A DNA stretch of 36,829 nt from Dehalococcoidia bacterium. GTDB lineage: Bacteria > Chloroflexota > Dehalococcoidia > Dehalococcoidales > W498. The notes under the pieces are model-generated. The model saw only the letters and a program-made list of their open reading frames with translations, had not been told where the DNA came from and did not search any database. Below, piece by piece: positions 1-9,942 of the stretch (position 1 is its first letter; each line of letters begins with the position of its first letter). The translations under genes and the position numbers were made by a program. Location of the stretch: NCBI GenBank assembly GCA_011191875.1, contig DUFC01000032.1:60012-96840 (forward strand). The letters run 5' to 3'.

Positions 1-60
1 AGTTCGTTGGGTTACCGGCCACCTGCTCCTGAAGCTAGAATTCCGGTAACTCTAACTTAA
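1..60 (+). pseudogene. C-terminal tail of an rve/DDE-type IS transposase (truncated by window edge)
   Basis: Frame 1 reads SSLGYRPPAPEARIPVTLT*; resembles the '(H)SSLGYRPPAPEA' C-terminus of IS3/IS481-type integrase-core transposases. Only 19 codons visible. Confidence 0.5.
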
Positions 61-63
61 AGA

Positions 64-423
64 GTGGTATCCTTTATGGGGGCAGGTCAGGTTATTCCCA
101 AGGCTAATGCGGCAGAAGAAGCAGGCAAACTTATCATGGACCTGCCACAGCTATGGTCAAAGGCTAACGATGAAGAAAAAAGGAAACTTCTTCTGACCAT
201 GCTGGATACCGTCTATGTGGATGCCAAAAAGTCCAAATCAATCGTCGCTATAAAACCGAAGCCGCCTTTCAAACCTGTCTTCCAGGTGGCGGCTTCCAGG
301 GAAGGATCGGATATTCGTATCTTAAATGAGCCTCTTAACGGCTCATCTTTGTTTCTGGTGGAGACGGGGGAGGGTCGAACTCCCCGTCCAAAAGAAGCTA
401 CCCAGAATATTCTACAAGCTTAG
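64..423 (+). pseudogene. C-terminal fragment of a large serine recombinase (probable ssrA-targeting integrase remnant)
   Basis: 119 aa with 'LPQLWSKANDEEKRKLLLTMLDTVYVDAKKSKSIVAIKPKPPFKPVFQVA', typical of serine recombinase C-termini; catalytic N-terminus absent; in-frame stop at 58-60; last ~22 codons lie antisense on the ssrA 3' end. Confidence 0.7.
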
Positions 424-710
424 TCAGCTATTTAATCTTACCTGGCTAGCCTCTGCTGACCGAGTTTAGCCAGGCCAGTCGATACTTCTTTCACCACCCT
501 TATCGACATCGGGGTGGTGGCACCTCAACTTTTCGGCACCCAATCCCAACCCGCTGAGGTGAGGTCAGGTTGAGCGTGCAACCTATTTAGTTAGGCTGCA
601 TAAACTAATTCGGATTCGTTGGTTATTTTTCGCCACTTGTTTTGTGAGGTTAGTGGCACCTCAGCCTGCAATCCTGAAGAACACTTCCTCTGTCGAACCC
701 ACGCGTCCCC
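356..710 (-). ncRNA. ssrA: tmRNA (ssrA), about 355 nt, one-piece, CCA encoded
   Basis: Minus strand starts ggggacgcgtgggttcgacagagg and ends gactaagcttgtagaatattctgggtagc...ggacggggagttcgaccctcccccgtctccacca; acceptor ggggacg pairs with cgtctcc (one G-U). Tag ORF AAC GAA TCC GAA TTA GTT TAT GCA GCC TAA (NESELVYAA) follows gcgaaaaataacc. Adjacent to smpB on the same strand. Confidence 0.93.
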
Positions 711-737
711 GCTTGCTACAGAGAGCTTAAGTCTGAA

Positions 738-1211
738 TCACCTCCTCTGAAGTTTCTGTTTCTTTACAGTTCTCTCAATCTCTCTTTCTGTCTCACGGCG
801 GGTTATAGATTCTCGCTTATCATATAGCCTCTTCCCTTTAGCTAAGGCTACTTCAACCTTGGCAATACTATCTTTAATATATAGTTTAAGGGGGACTAAA
901 GTAAAGCCCTTTTCCGCCACTTTACTGGTGAGACTATCAATCTGCTTACGATGCAGCAACAGCTTCCGTGGCCGTGTTGGCTCATGGCTTAAATAGCTAC
1001 TTGCTTCATAGCGAGCAATATGAGCATTCAATAACCATAACTCACCACCCTCGAGCCTAGCATAAGCATCACCTAAACTCACTCTCCCGGCTCGGATTGA
1101 CTTTATCTCTGTCCCGGTAAGCGCAATACCGGCTTCTAGACTATCCTCTATACGATAATTATGATAGGCTTTTCGGTTGGTAGCTACCGTCTTTATAACC
1201 ACGGCTTTCAT
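738..1211 (-). CDS. smpB: SsrA-binding protein SmpB
   Basis: 157 aa; 'NRKAYHNYRIEDSLEAGIALTGTEIKSIRAGRVSLGDAYARLEGGELWLLNAHI', basic C-terminal tail. Confidence 0.96.
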   Translation of the reverse strand: MKAVVIKTVATNRKAYHNYRIEDSLEAGIALTGTEIKSIRAGRVSLGDAYARLEGGELWLLNAHIARYEASSYLSHEPTRPRKLLLHRKQIDSLTSKVAEKGFTLVPLKLYIKDSIAKVEVALAKGKRLYDKRESITRRETEREIERTVKKQKLQRR

Positions 1212-1441
1212 TTAAATTATACCACAATCGAAGCTCGGTTCAAAAATCCCGGAGATTGGGAGGTCGAGGCTTCTGAGAACCTGATTCAGGTGGAAAGAGG
1301 GCGATGTCACTACAGAACTACACTAGTGACATTATAAACCCTGAAGATGTGTCTCAAGAAATAGAAAATGGCGGCAATTGAGGTGAATAAGATTCTGTAT
1401 CAAATAGAATTTAGTGAATTAGCTTATTAAAAAAGCCCCGT

Positions 1442-1930
1442 TTAGAGCTGAGCTTCCTCTGGCTCAATCTTGTGCAGCTTATCCATACTCTCCAGATAAT
1501 CAATATAAAGCACCCCGTTTAAATGTTCTATTTCGTGCTCCAGGGCTTGAGCCAGAAGGTCGTTTGCCGTAATCCGTATCTCCTTTCCGTTTCGGTTACG
1601 CCCCTTAACCTTAACTGATACGGCACGCTTAATCTCCCCAATATAGCCAGGGATGCTGAGACAGCCTTCATCTACCAGGCGTTCCCCTGTTCTCTGCACT
1701 ATCTCAGGATTAACCAAGATTATATCTTCTTCCTCCGGAACACCAATAACAATCACTCGCAAGGAAACGCCTACTTGTGGGGCGGCTAATCCTACACGCC
1801 CTGGAACAGCGTGCATTGTCTCAATCATATCATCTATCAGCTTCTGGATTGAGCCATCAATAGTCCTGACACGCTTTGCTTTCTGCCTTAATACTGGCTC
1901 AGGAAAAACACGAATAGGAATAACTGCCAT
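1442..1930 (-). CDS. def: Peptide deformylase
   Basis: Motifs [21 protein letters not shown]. Start placed at internal ATG ([15 protein letters not shown]) rather than the ORF-track 1960. Confidence 0.93.
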   Translation of the reverse strand: MAVIPIRVFPEPVLRQKAKRVRTIDGSIQKLIDDMIETMHAVPGRVGLAAPQVGVSLRVIVIGVPEEEDIILVNPEIVQRTGERLVDEGCLSIPGYIGEIKRAVSVKVKGRNRNGKEIRITANDLLAQALEHEIEHLNGVLYIDYLESMDKLHKIEPEEAQL

Positions 1931-1976
1931 CTTATCACCCGCCGAATTATAGCTAACCAAGGCTAATATGTAAACC

Positions 1977-4424
1977 TTATGTCAGCCCCACCGGGTCAAT
2001 ATCCACTGTCCAGCCCTGGGGGAAAGGTATTGGCGATAGGAAAGTAGACAGTCCGGAGCCACGAAGTATTATTTGCCAGTGAAACCTGCCCCGTAGCTTA
2101 CGAATAAATGCCGGGGCGGGACCGATTAGACTGAGGTCAGCTATTCCCCTTGAGTCTCTTTCTTCAATAAGCAAGCGCTTCATTCTTCCTGCTTCCCGCT
2201 GACAAAGAGCTTCATTAGTATGACTATAAACCAGGCTAGCCAGTTGACTAAAAGGAGGATTATGAAGCTGGCGGCGATAGGCAATCTCATTGTCGTAGAA
2301 AAGGGTGTAGTCGTGTTTAGCTGCCGCCTGAATAGCATAGTGCTCAGGAGAATAGGTCTGAATGATAACCCGCCCCCCTAAACTGCCACGCCCTGCTCTC
2401 CCCGCCACCTGAGACAGGAGCTGAAAAGTCCTTTCCCCAGCCCGGAAGTCGGGTAGGTTTAAACCGGTATCAGCACTAATTACCCCAACCAGGGTAACCA
2501 GAGGCAAATCCAATCCTTTAGCAATCATTTGCGTACCAATAAGAATATCAGCCTCATGAGCACGGAACTTGCCTAATATTTCCTCATGCGAATACTTCCT
2601 CTTGGTAACATCCCTATCCCAACGCAGTAGCCTGGCTTGGGGAAAAGTAAAACTCGTTTCTTGCTCCAACTTCTGGGTGCCAACACCTAAAAACTTTATT
2701 CGACGACTCAAGCACTGAGGGCAAATCTGAGGCACTGATGTTCTGTAGTTACACTGGTGACAGACTAAAACATCCTGAGCAAGGTGATAGGTAAGGGCAA
2801 CCTCACAGCGCTTACAGCGGAGGACAAAGCCGCAACTCCGACATTGAATAAAGGTAGCCGCTCCTCGCCGATTAAGAAATAATATAACCTGCTCTTCATT
2901 TGTCACCGCTTTAGCTATAGCCTGTGACAAAGAGCGACTAAACAGGCTTCTATTCCCCGCCTTGAGTTCCTGTCTTAAATCTACTACTTCAACTTGGGGG
3001 AGGGCTGAACCTTCGCTGGGGGTAACCCGCTCAGGAAGCTCAAGAAGGTAATAGTCTCCTATTTGAGCATGGTAAAAAGTCTCCACATCAGGGGTAGCAC
3101 TGCCCAGAATAACCACCGCCCCGGTTAACTCGGCCAGCTTTATAGCCACATCACGGGCGTGGTAGCGGGGCGATTTATCGTGCTGCTTATAGGTCCATTC
3201 ATGCTCTTCATCAATAACGATGAGACCCAAGTCAGGTTGAGGAGCAAAAATGGCACTCCTAGAACCGATAACTACATCAAATTCCCCATCTCTTATTCGC
3301 CGCCACTCATCAAATTGTTCACCCAGGGAGAGTTTACTGTGAAGGACCGCCACTTTGCGGGGAAAGCGCGAGGCAAATCGCTCTATGGTTTGGGGAGTAA
3401 GGGCAATCTCTGGAACTAAAACAATACCTCGCTTACCTAGCCTCACTGCCTCAGCCAGAGCCTGGAGGTAAATTTCTGTCTTGCCACTTCCAGTAACCCC
3501 ACCAAGCAGAAAAACGGTTGGTGAAGGATGACCCTTCGCTGCTGACATTAGGCTTGATTGGATAGAGTTGAAGGCTGATTTTTGGGCGGTGGTAAGGGTC
3601 AGCGGATAAGATGGAGTAATATCCTCGTAGGAAATTGGTTCGCGTCTTACTTCAATTTGTTCAATGCTGGCTAAACTCTTGCGGACTAAGACATCAGCTA
3701 CCGCTTTATCACAGTTAACCCTCTGCCTGGCTTCTGCCAAGGGCACCGGTCGGGACTGCTGAGCTAAGAAGTCGAGAAGAGCCGCCTGCTTAGTAGCCCT
3801 TTTCTCACGCAACCTAGCTGCCTCCTGCCGAGCTTCACTAGCCTCCACTATCAGACGCAGGTAAGGCACACTCTTTGGTTTTACCTTAACTCTCTCAAGT
3901 TCATAGCTCTTATCTACCAAACCCCGAGCAATAAGTTGAGAGGTGATAAGCCTAGCCTGCCTCATCCCTAAGTTCCTCTCCAGCTCCCTGAGACTAACCT
4001 TGCCCCGTCTCCAAACTAGTTCAAGAATATTCTTCTGTCCCGGGGTGAGAGAAGTTGCATCATATTCAGAAAGGGTCGAAGGACTGGAGATAAAAGTTAC
4101 TACCTTACGCTCAAATCCTGGCGGTAGCATTAAAGCCACAGCATCAAAAATGGGTGATATATAATACTCGCTGAGCCAGCGAGCCAGCGATACCTGGGAG
4201 GGAGATAATAGATGGTGGGGCTCAATGACACCAGCTATTTCTCTGGTTTCCTCCACAGCGGGGTAACGGCTTAGTTCTAAAACAATGCCCTGGAGGAGCT
4301 TATCACCGAAGGGAACCCATACTGCCTGCCCGACATCAATGGTTAGACCAGAGGGTATAGCATAGCTAAATGTCCTACGCTGAGCTATGGGTGAATTAAC
4401 ACTAACCTCAGCATACTCCAACAA
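1977..4424 (-). CDS. priA: Primosomal protein N' (PriA) helicase
   Basis: Walker [17 protein letters not shown] box [12 protein letters not shown], zinc-binding Cys pairs ([13 protein letters not shown]...CHQC...CPQC). ORF-track start 4601 runs through rplS in another frame; TTG at 4424/4421 preceded by agaggaaag is a more plausible start. Confidence 0.9.
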   Translation of the reverse strand: MLEYAEVSVNSPIAQRRTFSYAIPSGLTIDVGQAVWVPFGDKLLQGIVLELSRYPAVEETREIAGVIEPHHLLSPSQVSLARWLSEYYISPIFDAVALMLPPGFERKVVTFISSPSTLSEYDATSLTPGQKNILELVWRRGKVSLRELERNLGMRQARLITSQLIARGLVDKSYELERVKVKPKSVPYLRLIVEASEARQEAARLREKRATKQAALLDFLAQQSRPVPLAEARQRVNCDKAVADVLVRKSLASIEQIEVRREPISYEDITPSYPLTLTTAQKSAFNSIQSSLMSAAKGHPSPTVFLLGGVTGSGKTEIYLQALAEAVRLGKRGIVLVPEIALTPQTIERFASRFPRKVAVLHSKLSLGEQFDEWRRIRDGEFDVVIGSRSAIFAPQPDLGLIVIDEEHEWTYKQHDKSPRYHARDVAIKLAELTGAVVILGSATPDVETFYHAQIGDYYLLELPERVTPSEGSALPQVEVVDLRQELKAGNRSLFSRSLSQAIAKAVTNEEQVILFLNRRGAATFIQCRSCGFVLRCKRCEVALTYHLAQDVLVCHQCNYRTSVPQICPQCLSRRIKFLGVGTQKLEQETSFTFPQARLLRWDRDVTKRKYSHEEILGKFRAHEADILIGTQMIAKGLDLPLVTLVGVISADTGLNLPDFRAGERTFQLLSQVAGRAGRGSLGGRVIIQTYSPEHYAIQAAAKHDYTLFYDNEIAYRRQLHNPPFSQLASLVYSHTNEALCQREAGRMKRLLIEERDSRGIADLSLIGPAPAFIRKLRGRFHWQIILRGSGLSTFLSPIPFPQGWTVDIDPVGLT

Positions 4425-4437
4425 GACAGCTTTCCTC

Positions 4438-4800
4438 TTACTCTTGTTTCTTTTCCTTGTATACCCGCTTTTCCTTGATGCGAGCTTTCTTAGTACTGAG
4501 CCCACGCAGGTAATAGAGCTTAGCCCGGCGCACTTTGCCATGGCGCACCACTTCCACTCTCTCCACGAGCGGCGAGTACAGAGGAAAGGTGCGCTCGACA
4601 CCTACACCATGGGTAATACGCCTCACTGTAAAGCTAGCACCGACTCCACCGCGCCGAACCTTGATTACTACCCCCTGAAATAACTGGGTGCGCTCTTTTT
4701 CTCCTTCTACAATCTTACTCCTGACCTTTACTGTGTCACCGGGAGCAAGATCCGGAATATCAGGATTTGCTTTGATTTCAATTAGTGATGCAACGCTCAT
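4438..4800 (-). CDS. rplS: 50S ribosomal protein L19
   Basis: 120 aa; '[86 protein letters not shown]'. Confidence 0.97.
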   Translation of the reverse strand: MSVASLIEIKANPDIPDLAPGDTVKVRSKIVEGEKERTQLFQGVVIKVRRGGVGASFTVRRITHGVGVERTFPLYSPLVERVEVVRHGKVRRAKLYYLRGLSTKKARIKEKRVYKEKKQE

Positions 4801-4821
4801 TTTATTAACTCCCCATATAAT

Positions 4822-5562
4822 TTAAGATTGTTTTAACCTATCTACTAACCGTCTTTCCTCCAAACTTAGATTAGCCTTGTCTAATAAGTCTGGGCGGCGC
4901 TCTAGTGTGCGCAGAATAGCCTGCTCACGGCGCCAGTTAGCGATTTGGGCATGGTTTCCCGAAAGTAAAACCTGAGGCACTGACCATCCTTTATATTCAT
5001 CGGGACGAGTGTACTGGGGGTATTCCAATAGTCCCGTGGCATAAGAATCATCCAGTAGTGAAGCCTCTGAGCCAAGAACCCCTGGCAGCAATCTCACCAC
5101 AGCATCTACTACCACCATAGCCGCTAGCTCACCACCACTAAGCACATAATCGCCAATACTAACCTCATCGGTAACTAGGTGCCCACGAACCCGCTCATCA
5201 ACCCCTTCATAGCGACCACAGATAAGAATCATATGCATATATCTTGATAGCTCGTAAGCAATCTCTTGAGAAAAGGGTCGACCCTGTGGGGTGAGCAGAA
5301 TGATTGGTAACATATTAACCCCTTCTTCTATATCTGGTTTTATTGACTCTACCGCCTCAAAAATAGGTTCGGGCTTGAGTACCATGCCGGCTCCACCACC
5401 ATAAGCATAATCATCAACGGTATGATGTTTATCGTGAGTGCAGTCTCGAATATCACAAATATTAATCCTAACCAGCTTGTGGTCAATAGCCCGTTTCAGG
5501 ATACCAGTGCTAAACGGACTTTCGAACATCTGAGGAAACAGGGTTAAAATATCAATTTGCAC
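4822..5562 (-). CDS. trmD: tRNA (guanine-N1)-methyltransferase
   Basis: '[24 protein letters not shown]', '[23 protein letters not shown]', '[14 protein letters not shown]', '[30 protein letters not shown]'. Start set at GTG 5562; longest ORF begins 5622. Confidence 0.95.
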   Translation of the reverse strand: MQIDILTLFPQMFESPFSTGILKRAIDHKLVRINICDIRDCTHDKHHTVDDYAYGGGAGMVLKPEPIFEAVESIKPDIEEGVNMLPIILLTPQGRPFSQEIAYELSRYMHMILICGRYEGVDERVRGHLVTDEVSIGDYVLSGGELAAMVVVDAVVRLLPGVLGSEASLLDDSYATGLLEYPQYTRPDEYKGWSVPQVLLSGNHAQIANWRREQAILRTLERRPDLLDKANLSLEERRLVDRLKQS

Positions 5563-5689
5563 CGACCTAATCCTTCCTGCTATTTGGGCTGTATTCCTGA
5601 TTACCTCTCCCTCAAAGAGCAATCTCTATTCTACCACATACAAGGTATATAGCAAAATCATTGATTTTTAAAAATTAAATCAAAAAGAC

Positions 5690-5718
5690 TTGACAAAGCC
5701 ACAAAGCTGTGTTATAAA
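5690..5718 (+). promoter_or_regulatory. sigma-70-type promoter of the mraZ operon
   Basis: TTGACA (5690-5695), 17-bp spacer, TATAAA (5713-5718). Confidence 0.8.
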
Positions 5719-5762
5719 ATGGTAGAAAGTGGGAGAAAGTGGTAAAATAAGGGGAGAAGTGC
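5716..5762 (+). promoter_or_regulatory. Phased MraZ-box array
   Basis: Heptamers at exact 10-bp spacing: AAAATGG 5716, AAAGTGG 5726, AAAGTGG 5736, AATAAGG 5746 (weak), GAAGTGC 5756; upstream of mraZ. Confidence 0.72.
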
Positions 5763-5786
5763 AAAGCTAATAGTGAAGGTCTAACA

Positions 5787-6212
5787 ATGTTTTTTGGTGA
5801 ATTTGAATATAAGATTGATGACAAGGGTAGAGTGCCTATCCCACCCCGGTTCAGAAGAGAACTAAAAGAGGGAGTGGTATTAACGCCGGGAGTAGAGAAG
5901 TGCATCAATATCTATGCACTATCTGAGTGGAGAAAGTTAGCAACCACACTTACCACCGGTTCAGTCACACGCAGCAAGCTGAGGAAGCTAAACCGGGCTA
6001 TTTTTGCTACCGCTTTTTACACCAGCATAGATGGGCAGGGAAGAATAGCCCTGCCTATTTCGCTAAGGCAGCATGCTGGAATTGAGGATGAGGTAGTTAT
6101 AGCTGGTGCCAATAATTATCTTGAACTGTGGCATAAAGAGCAGTGGGAATCAGAAAAGTCTATTAGCCAAGAGCAGGCTTGGCAGATTATAGAAAGTTTA
6201 GAAAGACACTAA
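5787..6212 (+). CDS. mraZ: Transcriptional regulator MraZ
   Basis: 141 aa; '[26 protein letters not shown]' and second repeat '[21 protein letters not shown]'. Confidence 0.96.
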   Translation: MFFGEFEYKIDDKGRVPIPPRFRRELKEGVVLTPGVEKCINIYALSEWRKLATTLTTGSVTRSKLRKLNRAIFATAFYTSIDGQGRIALPISLRQHAGIEDEVVIAGANNYLELWHKEQWESEKSISQEQAWQIIESLERH

Positions 6213-7267
6213 TGAGCCTAAAAATGTTAACCCCCACTCATATCCCGGTTCTAGTGAAGGAAACACTGGAGGTACTGGCTGTTCAGCCTGGAGGTCGCTA
6301 CATAGATTGCACCCTTGGTGCTGGCGGACATGCTGCTGCTATCCTAGAGGGGAGTTCGCCGGGTGGACAACTACTAGGCATTGATGCTGACCCTGAAGCT
6401 ATAGAAATAGCCAGGGCAAGGCTTGAAGCTTATAGTGGCTCAACACTTCTTATTAACGAGAACTTCGCTAATTTACAGGCTATCTGTCTCAAATATGACT
6501 TCTTTCCGGTGCATGGTATCTTGTTTGACATGGGGCTATCTTCTCTCCAGCTCAATAGTAATGGTCGTGGTTTCAGCTTCCAACACGATGCACCGTTAGA
6601 TATGCGCTTGGATCCCAGCCAAGAGGTAACAGCCGCCGATATCATTAATACATCCTCTGAGGTTGAACTAGCTCACCTTATAAGAGAATATGGAGAGGAA
6701 GGCTATAGCCGTCAAATAGCACGCCACATAGTGCAGGAACGCCCTATAAACACTACCCTTCAACTAGCTCGGACGATAGAGCGAGCTATTGGTGGCAGAA
6801 GGGGTAAAATCCACCCTGCCACCAAAACTTTTCAGGCACTACGAATAGTAGTTAACCAGGAACTTGAGCATCTAGAAGTAGCCCTCAAGCAGGCAATCAA
6901 CCTCCTTGGCTTTAAAGGTAGATTGGTGGTCATTAGCTATCACTCTCTTGAAGACCGGATAGTGAAACAGTTTATGCAACAAGAATCAAGAGATTGTATT
7001 TGCCCGCCGGGTATCCCAACCTGTGTTTGCGGACACACCGCCGGTTTAAGGTTAGTCAATAAGAAGGTTATTGCTCCTTCCCTAGTGGAGGTTCAAGTTA
7101 ATCCGCGTAGCCGCAGCGCTAAATTAAGAGCGGCTGAGCGCATTATTGCTCCGGATGACCAACTTATGACCGTTGATGAATTGGGATTTTCAACGGAGGT
7201 TAGAGCCAATGGATGGAGGAGACCAGCTTTACTGAATAAACTGCGAAGGGCTTTCCTAGCAGCTTAA
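6212..7267 (+). CDS. rsmH: 16S rRNA (cytosine1402-N4)-methyltransferase RsmH/MraW
   Basis: '[13 protein letters not shown]', '[16 protein letters not shown]', '[13 protein letters not shown]', '[14 protein letters not shown]'. ATG overlaps the mraZ stop codon. Confidence 0.96.
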   Translation: MSLKMLTPTHIPVLVKETLEVLAVQPGGRYIDCTLGAGGHAAAILEGSSPGGQLLGIDADPEAIEIARARLEAYSGSTLLINENFANLQAICLKYDFFPVHGILFDMGLSSLQLNSNGRGFSFQHDAPLDMRLDPSQEVTAADIINTSSEVELAHLIREYGEEGYSRQIARHIVQERPINTTLQLARTIERAIGGRRGKIHPATKTFQALRIVVNQELEHLEVALKQAINLLGFKGRLVVISYHSLEDRIVKQFMQQESRDCICPPGIPTCVCGHTAGLRLVNKKVIAPSLVEVQVNPRSRSAKLRAAERIIAPDDQLMTVDELGFSTEVRANGWRRPALLNKLRRAFLAA

Positions 7268-7364
7268 ATTAGATAAATCATTGAGACTGGCAAACGAGGA
7301 GGTTCTGAAAATGTAAGAAAATAAATTCAGAGGGTCAGAAATCTAGCTAAAAAGGAGGGAGGAT

Positions 7365-8582
7365 ATGAAAAAACGAACCCCGATAGCTGCTATTGATGTT
7401 GGTACTACGAAGATATGCACCACCATAGCTGATGTAGCTGAAGGAGGTAGCGTCCGAATTACAGGAGTAGGCGTTACCCCATCAAAAGGATTACACAAAG
7501 GTCTGGTAGTCAACATCAACGAGGCCAGAGCGGCAATCCGCGAGTCAGTGAGAAAAGCAGAACAAGCCAGCAACTACAAAATAGAATCTGCCTACGTAGG
7601 TGTCACTGGGAGGCATGTCAGCTCACTCAATAACCGAGGGGTAGTAGCCATTACTCGTAATGACAGGTTGGTACGTCCGGATGACTTAAGACGGGTACTT
7701 CAATGTGCCCAAAACATCAAAGTTCCTAGCGACAGAAAGTTACTTCATATTATTCCTCGAGGTTATGCTGTTGACGGTCAGGTAGGAGTCAAGAACCCGG
7801 TGGGAATGCACGGCTTCAGGCTAGATGTGGAGACGCACATCATCACTGCGGCAGTAACTTCTGTCCAGAATCTAGTAAAGTGCATTCGTAGTATAGGCAT
7901 AGATATTGACGACCTCATCCTTGAACCTTTAGCCAGTAGCGAAGCAATATTGACCGAAGATGAGAAGCAAATGGGTGTCATATTAGCCGACATAGGGGGT
8001 GGTACTACAGACACTGCTGTCTTCAGAGAAGGAAGCATCTGGCATACCTCTATTCTGCCTGTAGCCGGTTATCAAATCACCAGGGATATTGCTATTGGTT
8101 TAGGATTACCATTTGATGTAGCCGAGGAGATGAAAAAAAGGTACGGCAGCGTTATGCCAGTTTACGAAGGTAAGGCAGATACTGCCACAACAATATCACA
8201 AGATGGACATGGTGTCTCCTACCAAGACCTATGCGACATCGTCAGGGCTCGAGTTGAGGAAATCGTAAGGCTTATTATGCTGGAGTTACCACGCTCTGAA
8301 TATGAGACATTAGTTCCGGCTGGGGTGGTACTCACTGGCGGCAGCTCTAACCTTTCCGGTATAGAAGCGCTGGGGCGTGATATACTCAGGCTCCCGGTAA
8401 GGGTGGGCGTTCCTACTAACATGCTTGGTATTGCCGATGCTCTTCGCGACCCGGCATATGCCACAAGCGTTGGACTCCTGCAGTGGGGGGCAAAGTATCA
8501 AAGCAGACAGACCTGGCGACCCCGCGGATTTAACATGCTTGTAAGCCGCTTAATGTCCCGAATTAGGAATCTGTTCCGCTAG
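7365..8582 (+). CDS. ftsA: Cell division protein FtsA
   Basis: 405 aa; 'AAIDVGTTKICTTIADV', 'ADIGGGTTDTAVF', 'VVLTGGSSNLSGIEALGRDIL'; RBS aaggaggg. Confidence 0.95.
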   Translation: MKKRTPIAAIDVGTTKICTTIADVAEGGSVRITGVGVTPSKGLHKGLVVNINEARAAIRESVRKAEQASNYKIESAYVGVTGRHVSSLNNRGVVAITRNDRLVRPDDLRRVLQCAQNIKVPSDRKLLHIIPRGYAVDGQVGVKNPVGMHGFRLDVETHIITAAVTSVQNLVKCIRSIGIDIDDLILEPLASSEAILTEDEKQMGVILADIGGGTTDTAVFREGSIWHTSILPVAGYQITRDIAIGLGLPFDVAEEMKKRYGSVMPVYEGKADTATTISQDGHGVSYQDLCDIVRARVEEIVRLIMLELPRSEYETLVPAGVVLTGGSSNLSGIEALGRDILRLPVRVGVPTNMLGIADALRDPAYATSVGLLQWGAKYQSRQTWRPRGFNMLVSRLMSRIRNLFR

Positions 8583-8629
8583 CGTCCAAAGAAATAAGAG
8601 TTTTTACTATAAGTAAGAAAGGAGGAGAG

Positions 8630-9760
8630 ATGGCAAAAACAAGCTTCGTTGCTAACCCGGCTAACATCAAGGTTATCGGTTTAGGTGGTGGCGGCTGCAA
8701 TGCTATAACCCGCATGGTCAGGGAGGAGGTTCAAGGCGTAGAATTCATCGCCATGAACACCGACGCTCAACACCTAGCCATTACTGAAGCCCCAACCCGC
8801 ATCCAGCTTGGAGAGAAGCTTACCAAAGGATTAGGCGTAGGTGGTGATCATCTTATGGGCCAGAAAGCAGCCGAAGAAAGTAGCGATGAACTTAAGCAAA
8901 TCGTCGCTGGGGCTGATATGGTATTTGTTACCGGCGGTATGGGTGGTGGCACCGGTACTGGAGCAGCTCCGACTATTGCTGAAATAGCTAAGCAAAGCGG
9001 CGCCCTCACTATTGCCGTAGTCACCAAACCGTTCGCCTTTGAAGGTACCAACCGCCGTCAAGTAGCCGAGGACGGCATTGTCCGCCTGTTAGGTAAGGTT
9101 GATACCCTCATTATTATCCCTAATGACCGCTTGCTCGACCTCTGTGACCATAAGACACCTGTAGATAATGCCTTTAAGCTAGCCGATGATGTTCTGTATC
9201 ACGGTGTTCAGGCTATCGCTGAAGTTATCACTGTCCCCGGGATGATTAACCTTGACTTTGCTGATGTCAAAGCAGTGATGAAGGATGCTGGTCCGGCTTG
9301 GATGTCTATAGGCATGGGCACGGGTAAAGACCGGGCAGTAAATGCAGCCAAAGAAGCCCTAGCTAGCCCCCTGCTGGATGTCTCCATAGAAGGGTCAAAG
9401 GGCGTGTTGTTCAATGTTATAGGCGGCAGCAGCCTCACCCTGTTTGAAGTTAATGAAGCGGCTGAGGTAATCAAGCAAGCGGTGGACCCTGATGCCAACA
9501 TTATTTTTGGGGTAGGTCACGATCCTACCATGGATAACGATATAAGGATTACCCTGGTTGCCACTGGATTTACTTCTAAGATAGGGGTCCCCGGGGTTAA
9601 CCAAGAAGAGGAGCTTACCCAACTTCTTAAGAGCATGAAGAGTGAAGAGGAACTAGATGTTCCCTCTTTCCTACGCCGTCCGTTATTCAGCCATCGGCGT
9701 CAAGTAACAACTCAGACTACCAAACCGATTACAACGCCTTTACGCACTCCGACTGATTAA
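8630..9760 (+). CDS. ftsZ: Cell division protein FtsZ
   Basis: '[18 protein letters not shown]', tubulin signature '[13 protein letters not shown]', near-C-terminal '[10 protein letters not shown]'. Confidence 0.98.
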   Translation: MAKTSFVANPANIKVIGLGGGGCNAITRMVREEVQGVEFIAMNTDAQHLAITEAPTRIQLGEKLTKGLGVGGDHLMGQKAAEESSDELKQIVAGADMVFVTGGMGGGTGTGAAPTIAEIAKQSGALTIAVVTKPFAFEGTNRRQVAEDGIVRLLGKVDTLIIIPNDRLLDLCDHKTPVDNAFKLADDVLYHGVQAIAEVITVPGMINLDFADVKAVMKDAGPAWMSIGMGTGKDRAVNAAKEALASPLLDVSIEGSKGVLFNVIGGSSLTLFEVNEAAEVIKQAVDPDANIIFGVGHDPTMDNDIRITLVATGFTSKIGVPGVNQEEELTQLLKSMKSEEELDVPSFLRRPLFSHRRQVTTQTTKPITTPLRTPTD

Positions 9761-9764
9761 AGCT

Positions 9765-9828
9765 CTCGGGGATATTACCCCGAGACCAGCGTAAAGGCTG
9801 TAGGTGCTGACGCCCTACAGCCTTCCTG
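9765..9828 (+). terminator. Post-ftsZ terminator region with two hairpins
   Basis: ctcggggatattaccccgag (9765-9784) and ggctgtagg...cctacagcc (9796-9822), followed by a modest T-rich stretch. Confidence 0.6.
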
Positions 9829-9879
9829 TTTATTTATGCCATCTTAGGATAGATAAACCATAACAGTCCCAAAAAAAGC

Positions 9880-9908
9880 TTGACAAACACTACATATTGT
9901 GGTAGACT
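9880..9908 (+). promoter_or_regulatory. nrdR promoter
   Basis: TTGACA (9880-9885), 17-bp spacer, TAGACT (9903-9908). Confidence 0.6.
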
Positions 9909-9933
9909 AATTTTGCTACCCTATATAATGTAG
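9887..9933 (+). promoter_or_regulatory. Tandem NrdR boxes
   Basis: acactacatattgtgg (9887-9902) and accctatataatgtag (9918-9933), both resembling consensus acaCwATATAtwGtgt, 31 bp start to start. Confidence 0.75.
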
Positions 9934-9942
9934 ATGTTTGTT

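Noticed and set aside
4425-4601. ORF-track N-terminal extension of PriA ([13 protein letters not shown]...)
   Set aside because: It overlaps rplS on the same strand in another frame, has no PriA-like sequence, and a TTG with upstream purine-rich RBS exists at ~4424.
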